Positions 46,789 through 54,333 of a stretch of 64,000 nt of DNA are shown here, in pieces (positions within the stretch are counted from its first letter, which is position 1; each line of letters begins with the position of its first letter). A model generated the notes under the pieces. That model searched no databases, was not told where the DNA came from, and saw only the letters and a program-made list of their open reading frames with translations. This DNA is from VXYL01 sp963665195. GTDB taxonomy: Bacteria > Pseudomonadota > Gammaproteobacteria > Pseudomonadales > Azotimanducaceae. Location of the stretch: positions 4,092,001-4,156,000 of the forward strand of contig OY762070.1 in NCBI GenBank assembly GCA_963665195.1, read 5' to 3'. The translations under genes and the position numbers were made by a program.

Positions 46789-46819
46789 CAGTGTGACGGC
46801 GCATCAGCATGCCACACTG
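46789..46819. promoter_or_regulatory. Inverted repeat upstream of the VapB gene
   Basis: CAGTGTG (46789-46795) and CACACTG (46813-46819) form a perfect 7-bp inverted repeat, 16 bases upstream of the VapB start on the minus strand. The placement fits an antitoxin operator overlapping its promoter. Confidence 0.5.
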
Positions 46820-46904
46820 CTGCTAGCTGCTCCCGTGTTTGGGCGTAGATGCGTAGATGCCGCCGTTGCGAGGCGCCGGCGCATGGCCGCGGCGGGAGGT
46901 CGGG

Positions 46905-46939
46905 TTGCCGACAGCCCGGTGGGCGGACACAATGCGCCC
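46905..46939 (+). promoter_or_regulatory. Leaderless-type promoter, copy B (first AAA ATPase)
   Basis: TTGCCG (46905-46910), 17 bases, CACAAT (46928-46933), GCGCCC, then ATG 46940. No Shine-Dalgarno sequence lies between the -10 and the ATG, so a leaderless transcript is the natural reading. Confidence 0.65.
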
Positions 46940-48076
46940 ATGGCCCCGGATGAAGCCAACCCTTTCCAGCGCGGCACGGGCAGCTACCCGCCCGTGCTTG
47001 CCGGTCGTCGAGCCGAGCTGTCGGCCTTGCGCAGGCTCCTGAGCGGCTTGGCCAACGGCACGCTGGAGCAGACTATCCACTTGCTGCAGGCGCCAAGGGG
47101 CTTGGGCAAGACCGTGCTCCTGCAGGCCCTCGAACGGGATGCGTCGGTGCGAGTTGATGCCGTGGATGTATTACGGACCTCTGCCGGGGCCTCGCCGAGT
47201 TTGGACGACATCGCGCAGCTGATCGAGCCCGCTCGGCAATCGCGACGTCTTCTGGATTGTTTCTCTGGCGCGAGCGCCCTTGGAATCCGCATTCAGCGGC
47301 CGACCGATGCCGAGACGGCGCCGCGGCGCTTGGGGCGGGCATTGGAGCGGCGCTCGAGCGAGCCGCTGCTTCTCGCGATCGACGAGGCGCACATGCTGGC
47401 ACCAGACATTTGCCGGGTCCTGCTCAGCGCTTTCCAGGATGCTTCCGGCCGCAGCCTGTCCGCTCTGCTGCTCGTAGGCACGCCCGCTCTGACAACCTTG
47501 GTCCTGTCGCCGGAAGTCGGTGCCTCGTTCGCCGAGCGCGCTCCAATGATCGAACCTGGGCTGCTGTCGCGAGAGGAGTCCCTAGACGCGCTTCACGTTC
47601 CGCAGTGGCAGCGGTGGACGGTGGATGAGTCGGTGCTGCATGAAGTGGCTGCCGACAGCTTGGGCTATCCCTTCTTCCTCCAGCTTTGGGGAGAGCAGCT
47701 TTGGGAAGCAGGGCTGGATCGGCGAACGGTGGACGCCCACACGCTGGAAGCCGCCCGAGAAGGCGTGCAAGCGGTGCGCTCCCGGTTCTATGCCGCCCGC
47801 TTCAACGAGTTCGAGAGATTCGCGTTGGAGAACGAGATCGATCGCCATGCGGTCATGGAAGCCCTGCAGCGAGTCGCCTCGCAAGTGAGCGACCATGGCG
47901 CCGTACTCCCTACCGGCAGGCTCACCGATGCGGTGGAGAACGCCGGTCTCAATCCGGCACAAGCTGCATCGGCTATGCGATTTTTCGTCGAGAGCGGTTT
48001 CCTCACTCCCATGGGTGACGGCTGGCGAGCCGCGATTCCGTCGTTGGCTACCTACATCTGCAATCACCCGCGGTGA
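46940..48076 (+). CDS. AAA ATPase, ORC/Cdc6-like, cassette 1
   Basis: 378 residues. The opening NPFQRGTGSYPPVLAGRRAE is the hallmark of a family of stand-alone AAA ATPases. The P-loop is APRGLGKT (51-58), with Ala in place of the first Gly, and Walker B is LLLAIDEAH (D148-E149). A helical lid carries YPFFLQLWGEQLWE. The C-terminal ~80 residues look like a winged helix (TGRLTDAVENAGLNPAQA then FVESGFLTPMGDGWRAAIP). The ORF is intact although the nuclease and methyltransferase genes of this cassette are lost or broken. It may load, sense or regulate the nucleases in the complete cassette. Confidence 0.85.
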   Translation: MAPDEANPFQRGTGSYPPVLAGRRAELSALRRLLSGLANGTLEQTIHLLQAPRGLGKTVLLQALERDASVRVDAVDVLRTSAGASPSLDDIAQLIEPARQSRRLLDCFSGASALGIRIQRPTDAETAPRRLGRALERRSSEPLLLAIDEAHMLAPDICRVLLSAFQDASGRSLSALLLVGTPALTTLVLSPEVGASFAERAPMIEPGLLSREESLDALHVPQWQRWTVDESVLHEVAADSLGYPFFLQLWGEQLWEAGLDRRTVDAHTLEAAREGVQAVRSRFYAARFNEFERFALENEIDRHAVMEALQRVASQVSDHGAVLPTGRLTDAVENAGLNPAQAASAMRFFVESGFLTPMGDGWRAAIPSLATYICNHPR

Positions 48077-48162
48077 GGCCGAGCGTCCGCGCGGGACTCG
48101 TCGACGCGCGTCGAGAAGCTGCAGCCAACGGGTCTTCAAGCAGCGAAGAGCCCGGAGCCTCG

Positions 48163-48229
48163 GAGCACTGCGACGCCGCATCGGGAAGGCATCAAGAAGC
48201 TGCGCAGTCAATGGATATTCAAGCTTTGA
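48163..48229 (+). pseudogene. Remnant 3-prime end of the restriction endonuclease gene
   Basis: Read in frame, this ends ATPHREGIKKLRSQWIFKL-stop. It equals the last ~20 residues of the intact endonuclease at 51695-52297, with few base changes. Everything upstream of it, including the HNH gene, is missing in cassette 1. It therefore marks the right edge of a deletion of about 1.6 kb. Confidence 0.85.
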
Positions 48230-49131
48230 GCCGACCGGTTTTTCGATAAACGGACAGCCGTGGCACCGCCTGGGTCGCTAGCTCGAAGTACTCGTCGTCC
48301 TTTTCCAAGCCGATGCTGTGGTAGTCAATGGCGTTGGTCGCCGCCAACGTCAAGCCGGCGCCGCAGAACGGGTCCAGCACCACGCCTTCGCCTAGCGGCA
48401 GCACGCCGCGCACCACTTGGCGGAGGAACTCCTGCGGCTTCAGAGAGGGGTGCGGCGCCAGCGCTCGTTCCTCTTTCCGTGTGGGTGCCGAGCGGATGAC
48501 ATCCCCGAATGGGCTCTCCGCCGAGGGCCTGCGGAAGCCGCCCGTGCGCCACCTGCGCAGGTTGTCCTGCACGCGGCCATCGAGCGGCTTGCGGAACACC
48601 AGCGACGGCTCCCACACTGAGCGCGGCATCACGCTCACTTCGGCGAACTCCTCATGAGCGCCGCTGGGGCGGTCGCCGCCGCGCATCGTCGTCACCAGGC
48701 GGACGACCTCGCCGCGCCGCTCCAACCCGGCATCTGCAAGCGCTCCGGCGACGATGTACGAGAGCAGCGGATTCGAGGCCACCACGAACGTTGGCGCCTG
48801 GCACCAGTACCGGTGCGAGCAGCTTTGCCCACGCTTCGAAGAACGCCGCCAAGTCCTGCCGGTCCGCCCGCGAAGCACGGTGAAGCGCGGCAGCCGCGAG
48901 CGCTCTGCGCCGTCGAACGATGGCGCCACACGCCGCCCTTCCCCCTGCGCAGCTTCGATTGCTCCTTCGCGGAATACTCGACCAGACCGTACGGCGGATC
49001 CGTCACCACGGCGTGGATCGAGTGCGGTGCGCATTCGCGCAGCCACACCAGGCAGACGACGTGAACGATGATCGCCTTGCCGTGCGCGGCGGTCGGGAAG
49101 CTGGCGCTAACCCCGCTGGCCAAGGCTTGCC
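48219..49131 (-). pseudogene. Frameshifted DNA methyltransferase, cassette 1
   Basis: This is a diverged copy of the methyltransferase at 52287-53246. The C-terminal part is open (SNPLLSYIVAGALADAGLER through DPFCGAGLTLAA to the stop at 48219). The DPPY part (AVVTDPPYGLVEYS) is in another frame. A 7-base deletion near 48932 separates them, and a second pair of shifts (about 48795-48890) scrambles the stretch equivalent to FFEAWAKLLAPVLVPG. Near the start HADCLEWL has become HVVCLVWL. Homology ends abruptly at about 49131. It cannot make an active enzyme. Confidence 0.85.
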
Positions 49132-49464
49132 CGGCGGGCGGCGATCGCGACATCCGCCATCTGGTCATGCCGTCGCTCCAGCGCAACTTGGGCAGAGACC
49201 CGATGCTGTCCCCGCCCCGCAACGTATTCGAGCGCATCGAGGAAACCCCGCCGGCCTGCCCGGAGCGCATCTACCGCGACGGAACGCTGTGGCTCGATTG
49301 GTCAGGCTGGCGGTAGGGGTCGCCGACAGCGGAAGGCAGCCGGGCCCCGCCGCTCGGCGAGGCCATCGGCGCGGTTCGCCCCATTTGCCGCAAGCAGCTA
49401 GGCGCCGTCGCATTCGACGGGACTACGGGTTGCCGACAGCCTGCCGGGCGGACACAATGCGCCC
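49132..49464 (+). other. Spacer between the two cassettes with an unidentified coding fragment
   Basis: These 333 bases are unique to the junction between cassettes. A frame ending at 49316 reads RDIRHLVMPSLQRNLGRDP, then SPPRNVFERIEETPPACPER and IYRDGTLWLDWSGWR. It is protein-like in composition but has no good start and no family I recognise, so it is probably the tail of a lost gene. The last 35 bases are promoter copy C. Confidence 0.45.
49430..49464 (+). promoter_or_regulatory. Leaderless-type promoter, copy C (second AAA ATPase)
   Basis: TTGCCG (49430-49435), 17 bases, CACAAT (49453-49458), GCGCCC, ATG 49465. From CGGGTTGCC onwards it is almost identical to copy B, while the sequence further upstream is unrelated. 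The cassette duplication therefore begins right at the promoter. Confidence 0.65.
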
Positions 49465-50601
49465 ATGGCCCCGGATGAAGCCAACCCCTTCCAGCGCGGT
49501 ACGGGCAGCTACCCGCCCGTGCTTGCTGGTCGTCGGGCCGAGCTCTCGGCTTTGAACAGGCTCCTCAACGGCTTAGCCAACGGCACGCTGGAGCAGACGA
49601 TCCACTTGCTGCAGGCACCGCGCGGCTTGGGCAAGACCGTTCTGCTTCAGGCGCTCGAACGGGATGCAACCGTAAGCGTCGATACGGTGGATGTACTGCG
49701 TATCTCCGCGGGCGACTTGCCGAGTTTCGATCATCTCGCGCAGCTCATCGAACCCGCCCGGGCGTTGCCACGCCGCATCTTGGATTGGTTCGCTGGCGCG
49801 AGCGCCTTTGGCGTTCGCCTTCAGCGGCCGAATACCGCCGGGCCTCCGCGGAGCGTTGCGCTGGCGTTGGAGCGGCGTTCGCACCGAGCATTGCTGCTTT
49901 CGGTTGATGAGGCGCATGTGCTGCCGCCGGATGCCTGCCGGATGTTGCTCAACGCCTTCCAGAATGTGGCTGGGAAGGGGCGCTGCGCGTTGTTGCTGGC
50001 GGGCACTCCCGCTCTCAGACCCTTGCTGCTGTCGCAGGAAGTCAATGCTTCATTCGCAGAGCGCGCACCTGCCATCCAGCCTGGCCTGCTCTCGCTAGAG
50101 GAGTCCGTCGAAGCACTTCGCGTCCCGCAATGGGAGGACTGGGAGGTGGACAACGCGGTGTTGGAGGAGGTCGCAGCCGACTGCCTAGGCTACCCGTTCT
50201 TCCTGCAGCTTTGGGGGGAGCATCTCTGGGAGGCTGGCCGGCCCCAACGGGTCGTGGACCGGCAGGCCATTGACGCAGCCCGAGGCGGCGTCGACGCGGT
50301 GCGCGCCGATTTCTACGCCGCGCGGTTCGACGAGTTCGAGAGATTCGGCAGGGAACAGGGGGTTGATCGCGTCGCGCTCTTGGCTGCCGTGCAGCGAATC
50401 GCCCCGCAAGTTAGCGCTAGGAATGCCGTGATTACTACGCGCAGCCTGAACCACGCTATGGAGGAGTCGGGTCTGAGCGAGATCCAAGCGGCGGCAGCCA
50501 GAATGTGCTTCATTGACAACGGCTTTCTCACCCGGAGCGGTGACGATTGGCGAGCCGCGATTCCCTCGCTGGCGACCTACATCCGCGAGCATCCCCGTTG
50601 A
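49465..50601 (+). CDS. AAA ATPase, ORC/Cdc6-like, cassette 2
   Basis: 378 residues, same architecture as the protein at 46940-48076: NPFQRGTGSYPPVLAGRR opening, P-loop APRGLGKT (51-58), Walker B LLLSVDEAH, C-terminal winged helix ending ATYIREHPR. The first 60 residues differ from the paralogue at only two positions. The middle and C-terminal parts are far more diverged (by eye roughly 60% identical). It is followed in the same direction by an HNH nuclease and a PD-(D/E)XK endonuclease, so it is probably the motor or switch subunit of that system. Confidence 0.87.
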   Translation: MAPDEANPFQRGTGSYPPVLAGRRAELSALNRLLNGLANGTLEQTIHLLQAPRGLGKTVLLQALERDATVSVDTVDVLRISAGDLPSFDHLAQLIEPARALPRRILDWFAGASAFGVRLQRPNTAGPPRSVALALERRSHRALLLSVDEAHVLPPDACRMLLNAFQNVAGKGRCALLLAGTPALRPLLLSQEVNASFAERAPAIQPGLLSLEESVEALRVPQWEDWEVDNAVLEEVAADCLGYPFFLQLWGEHLWEAGRPQRVVDRQAIDAARGGVDAVRADFYAARFDEFERFGREQGVDRVALLAAVQRIAPQVSARNAVITTRSLNHAMEESGLSEIQAAAARMCFIDNGFLTRSGDDWRAAIPSLATYIREHPR

Positions 50602-50678
50602 GCTTGGGGGGCATTGCGCCCGGCGAGACCCATCGGACATGACGCTAGCGTTGCCTGGGTGTAAAGTCTGGCGAATGG

Positions 50679-51683
50679 GTGCTGAGGCATAGAACGCTGG
50701 CTGACGGACTCCTACAGCGATTCCATAAGCTCAACGTCTGGAAGAAGCGTGATCGACGCGCGCCGAACAAGCCGTTGCTTGCGCTCTGGGCCATCGGCCG
50801 GTGTCTTCGCGGGGAGCCGAGGCTCGCAACCTACGAGCTGGTGGACCGAGAGCTCACGGATCTCTTGGATCGATTTGGCCCCCGCCGGTCGCAGGTTCGG
50901 CCCGACTATCCGTTCTGGCGCATGCGCAACGATGACGTCTGGGAGGTTGATCGGCCTCACCTCGTCCACACGACCCCGCAGGGCGATGCGCATGTGAAGG
51001 ACCTCAAGCGCCACGCCATCAAGGGCGGCTTCACGCCAGGCGTGTACCGGGCACTTCGCCACGACCCGGCACTGGCTGGCCGCATTGCCGAATCTCTCGT
51101 TGCGGAGCACTTTCCGACCACGCGCCAAGACGCCGTACTTGAAGCCGTGGGAGTCGAGGAAATCCTCGCGTCCGAGGAGGTGGAGTTCATCTCCACTCGC
51201 CGCCGGCGCAGAGACCCGATGTTCCGCCACCGGATCCTTCAAGCCTATGGTGCGCGTTGCGCGGTCTGTGCATTCGCTGGCCACCTTGGCGACGCACCGC
51301 TTGCCCTTGAAGCCGCTCATATCAAGTGGCACCAAGCCGAGGGCCCAGCCGTTGTCGACAACGGCCTCGCACTGTGCGCCCTCCATCACGAGCTGTTCGA
51401 TGCAGGTGCGTTCACCGTGCTGCCGGAACTCAAGGTCGTCGTCGCCAGTGTCGTGGCCGGACGGGGCATCGAGGAAGCGCTGCGCCGCTACCACGGCGAT
51501 CTACTGCGGGCACCGCCCTTGGTCGGCTTCCCAAAGCCCGCACCTCGATTCCTAGCGTGGCATCAGAGCGAGGTGTTCAAGGGGGGTGCACGGGCTCGCA
51601 TAGTGTGGGCCGCTATTCGCACTGCGGCGATGAGGCGTCCTGGGACTGCGGGGTCGCCTTGGGCAGGCGACCCGTTAGCGTAG
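50679..51683 (+). CDS. HNH endonuclease with sulfur-binding-domain-like N-terminus (ScoMcrA/SprMcrA-type)
   Basis: 334 residues from GTG 50679. The first ~150 residues (NKPLLALWAIGRCLRGEP ... FGPRRSQVRPDYPFWRMRND ... GGFTPGVYRAL) resemble the domain of type IV enzymes that recognises phosphorothioated DNA. The C-terminal nuclease carries CAVCAF, the catalytic AAHIKWH (H214), and VVDNGLALCALHHELFD, a complete HNH motif. It should cut DNA carrying a foreign backbone or base modification. Family assignment is from remembered pattern, not a search. A TAAAGT box at 50662, with ATGACG 17 bases before it, puts a possible transcription start just ahead of the GTG. Confidence 0.78.
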   Translation: MLRHRTLADGLLQRFHKLNVWKKRDRRAPNKPLLALWAIGRCLRGEPRLATYELVDRELTDLLDRFGPRRSQVRPDYPFWRMRNDDVWEVDRPHLVHTTPQGDAHVKDLKRHAIKGGFTPGVYRALRHDPALAGRIAESLVAEHFPTTRQDAVLEAVGVEEILASEEVEFISTRRRRRDPMFRHRILQAYGARCAVCAFAGHLGDAPLALEAAHIKWHQAEGPAVVDNGLALCALHHELFDAGAFTVLPELKVVVASVVAGRGIEEALRRYHGDLLRAPPLVGFPKPAPRFLAWHQSEVFKGGARARIVWAAIRTAAMRRPGTAGSPWAGDPLA

Positions 51684-51694
51684 ACTCTTGTGCG

Positions 51695-52297
51695 ATGCCG
51701 CATAGCCGCAATACCGTCTCCCAACAGGGGTTCAACCCCGATGCCGCTCTTCCTTACGGGCTTCGGCTGCTCGACTTCCAGGTTGCGATGCAGGATGTCT
51801 ACGACCTCTTCTACGACATCAACGGGTTGCTCCTTGAGCGCGGCTTGCAGCGGCTCGACGAGATGCTTCGTCCCGCCGCCATGTCCGGCATGGTTTCCGA
51901 CCTGCTCACAGCAAGTCTCGCAACGCATGCCCGGAGTCTCACAGCCAACCGCTATTTCAACGGACACCCAGACTTAGTCGTGGCTGGCGTCTATCCGAAC
52001 GACGCGGTTCAAGCCGGTGCCGAAGGTGTCGAGATCAAGTCCACGCGCAAAGCCGGCGGGGCCGTGGATACTCATGGTGCGCGGGATCAGTGGATGTGCG
52101 TCTTCGTGTATCGGGTCGACAACGTCACGGAACCGGCACGGGACCGTGCGCCGATGACTTTCACCGAGGTTTACTTGGGGCACGTGACCGTGGCGGATTT
52201 CCGTAGGAATCCTCGGGGAACCTTGGGTACGCGCACTGCTACGCTGCATCGGGAAGGCATCAAGAAGCTGCGCAGCCAATGGATCTTCAAGCTCTGA
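51695..52297 (+). CDS. PD-(D/E)XK restriction endonuclease, type II-like
   Basis: 200 residues. The metal site is D93 in GHPDLVVAG and E113-I-K115 in GVEIKSTRK, followed by a GGAVDTHGARDQWMCVFVY strand. A helical DNA-binding half precedes it. The gene ends tail-to-tail with the methyltransferase on the other strand (11-base overlap of stops), the classic partner arrangement of a restriction-modification pair. The recognition site is unknown. TTGGGC, 16 bases, TAGACT lies 8 bases before ATG 51695, again suggesting little or no 5-prime leader. Its last ~20 codons survive as a scar in cassette 1. Confidence 0.82.
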   Translation: MPHSRNTVSQQGFNPDAALPYGLRLLDFQVAMQDVYDLFYDINGLLLERGLQRLDEMLRPAAMSGMVSDLLTASLATHARSLTANRYFNGHPDLVVAGVYPNDAVQAGAEGVEIKSTRKAGGAVDTHGARDQWMCVFVYRVDNVTEPARDRAPMTFTEVYLGHVTVADFRRNPRGTLGTRTATLHREGIKKLRSQWIFKL

Positions 52298-53246
52298 GCT
52301 TCCCGGATCTCCGATAGACAGACAGTCGCGGTACCGCCTGGGTAGCCAGCTCGAAATACTCCTCGTCCTTTTCCAAGCCGATGCTGTGGTAGTCAACGGC
52401 GTTGGCCGCAGCCAACGTGGAGCCGGCGCCGCAGAACGGGTCCAGCACCACGCCTTCGCCGAGCGGCAGTACGCCGCGCACCACTTGCCGGAGGAACTCT
52501 TGCGGTTTCAGAGAAGGGTGCGGCGCTAACGCGCGTTCCTCCTTGCGGGTTGGCGCCGAGCGGATGACATCGCCGAATGGACTCTCCGCCGAGGGCCTGC
52601 GGAAGCCGCCCGTGCGCCACCTGCGCAGGTTGTCCTGCACGCGGCCATCGAGCGGCTTGCGGAACACCAGCCACGGCTCCCACATGGAGCGCGGCATCAC
52701 GCTCACTTCGGCGAACTCCTCATGAGCGCCCTTGGGGCGGTCGCCGCCGCGCATCGTCGTCACCAAGCGGACGATCTCGCCGCGCCGCTCAAGCCCCGCC
52801 GCGGCAAGCGCTCCGGCGACGACGTAGGAGAGCAGCGGATTCGAGGCCGCCACGACGTTGGCGCCCGGCACCAGTACCGGTGCGAGCAGCTTCGCCCACG
52901 CCTCGAAGAACGTCGCCAAGTCCGCCAAGTCCGCCCGCGAGAGCACGGTGAAGCGCGGCAGCGGCGAGCGCTCGGCGCCGTCGAACGATGGCGGCAGGCG
53001 CCAGACGCCGCCCTTGCCCCTGCGCAGCTTCGCTTGCTCCTTCGCGGAATACTCGACCAGGCCGTACGGCGGGTCCGTCACCACGGCGTGGATCGAGTGC
53101 GGGGCGCGTTCGCGCAGCCACTCTAGGCAGTCGGCATGAACGATGGTCGCCTTGCCGTGAGTCGCGGTTCGGAAGCCGCCGCTACCCCCGCTGGCCAAGA
53201 CGGGTTGATCCCCGTGCGACCGCGGCAGAAGATCGAGCGTACACAC
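52287..53246 (-). CDS. DNA methyltransferase (N4-C/N6-A, beta class)
   Basis: 319 residues from GTG 53246. The catalytic motif DPPY (58-61, AVVTDPPYGLVEYS) comes before the SAM motif DPFCGAGSTLAAA near the C-terminus, which is the beta-class order. The target-recognition region lies between. It would protect host DNA from the convergent endonuclease at 51695-52297. The start is uncertain: ATG 53291 would overlap the upstream PhyH gene, while GTG 53246 follows its stop by two bases. It is thus placed as the last gene of the PhyH/CoA-transferase run and may be expressed by readthrough. Confidence 0.88.
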   Translation of the reverse strand: MCTLDLLPRSHGDQPVLASGGSGGFRTATHGKATIVHADCLEWLRERAPHSIHAVVTDPPYGLVEYSAKEQAKLRRGKGGVWRLPPSFDGAERSPLPRFTVLSRADLADLATFFEAWAKLLAPVLVPGANVVAASNPLLSYVVAGALAAAGLERRGEIVRLVTTMRGGDRPKGAHEEFAEVSVMPRSMWEPWLVFRKPLDGRVQDNLRRWRTGGFRRPSAESPFGDVIRSAPTRKEERALAPHPSLKPQEFLRQVVRGVLPLGEGVVLDPFCGAGSTLAAANAVDYHSIGLEKDEEYFELATQAVPRLSVYRRSGKLRA

Positions 53247-53248
53247 CT

Positions 53249-54325
53249 TCAGGCATCTCCAGCCGCCGAATCCCTTGCCACGAAGTCCCATTCCGACCAG
53301 TGGTCGCAGAGCTTGTCCACGGACGTCTTCCACGGATCGTACGTCTCCGGATAGTCCAGGAACTGCCCGTAGTACCCCCGGTCCGGATGATCGCTGACGC
53401 CATGGCCGACGCGCCGCGTACCTTCGTTGGGGTTCCCTTCCCGCAGCCGGCGGATGCGGTAGTACACGTTCATCCTTGGCTCGGGGCCGAGATTCGGCGT
53501 CGCCGTATGCGGGCAGGCGTGCAGCGCGATCACCGCATCGCCGGCGCGGAGCAGGACCGGGGTTACCTCCGGCCACGGCCATCCCTTGATGGGAGCAGCG
53601 TCCTTCCCTGCGGCGGCGGCCTTGGCGCGTACCGAGTCCGGCAGGCCGTTGAGGAACGGCCGACCGCCTGCACCGATCTTGATGCGCGGCCAGCCGGGGC
53701 CTTCCGGGCCGATCACGCCGCCGCTGTCGCGCTGCATCCGAAACGCGGCTTCCACTTCCTCGTGCATCCCCTTCAGCACGCCGAACTGGCCGTTGCCCGG
53801 CGTCAGCTGGTCGTTCAGCGCCACGCCGACCAGCGCCGTGTAGCTGCCAAGCGAGATGGTTTGATCCGGGTCTTGCCAGAGCTGGCCGTCGTTCGTGCCG
53901 CGCAGGTCGTCGTTTTCGCCGAAGTAGCGCGCCGCGTCGATGGGGCGGCCGCGGATCGGTTCGATCTCCTCGGCGCGGGTGGGAATCGCCCCGCTCCAAC
54001 TGCCGTCGACATGCGGGAAAGGCCTGCCGCCGAGCTCGTCGCGCGGCGGCGTCACCGCGATCTGACAACTCACCACCTCGGGAAACCGGCCCATGTCGTA
54101 GCGCATGAGGTCTTCCAGCACCGTGGCGTTGAAGAGGCCGACCACGTCCGGATGCGTCGCGAGTTCCGCGGGCGCGAGCAGGCGGCGTTCGCTCTTCGGC
54201 AGCCCGGCGCGGATGAGGTCCCGCGCCGCCAGCACCATCGGCAGCGGCACGATGTTCCTGACCACGACGAAACCGTCGCGGCGAAGGTCGCGCTTCTGCT
54301 CGGAGGTCAGGCCGATCGGCTTCAT
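53249..54325 (-). CDS. PhyH-family dioxygenase (downstream member of CoA-transferase operon)
   Basis: 358 residues, ATG 54325 (MKPIGLTSEQKRDLRRDGFVV). The iron pair lies in PFPHVDGSW (H-x-D) and the distal His in ALHACPHTATPN; arginines in PEPRMNVYYRIR are suitable for 2-oxoglutarate. It is clearly related to the enzyme at 33048-34145 (shared GPEGPGWPRI, DHPDRG and start). It follows another PhyH gene by 8 bases. The two may perform successive hydroxylations of a CoA or free acid activated by the CoA-transferase upstream. Confidence 0.87.
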   Translation of the reverse strand: MKPIGLTSEQKRDLRRDGFVVVRNIVPLPMVLAARDLIRAGLPKSERRLLAPAELATHPDVVGLFNATVLEDLMRYDMGRFPEVVSCQIAVTPPRDELGGRPFPHVDGSWSGAIPTRAEEIEPIRGRPIDAARYFGENDDLRGTNDGQLWQDPDQTISLGSYTALVGVALNDQLTPGNGQFGVLKGMHEEVEAAFRMQRDSGGVIGPEGPGWPRIKIGAGGRPFLNGLPDSVRAKAAAAGKDAAPIKGWPWPEVTPVLLRAGDAVIALHACPHTATPNLGPEPRMNVYYRIRRLREGNPNEGTRRVGHGVSDHPDRGYYGQFLDYPETYDPWKTSVDKLCDHWSEWDFVARDSAAGDA

Positions 54326-54333
54326 GGCCGCGG

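Noticed and set aside
46900..53205. Transposon or integron as carrier of the duplicated cassette
   Set aside because: No transposase, integrase, terminal inverted repeats or target duplications are visible at the cassette edges.
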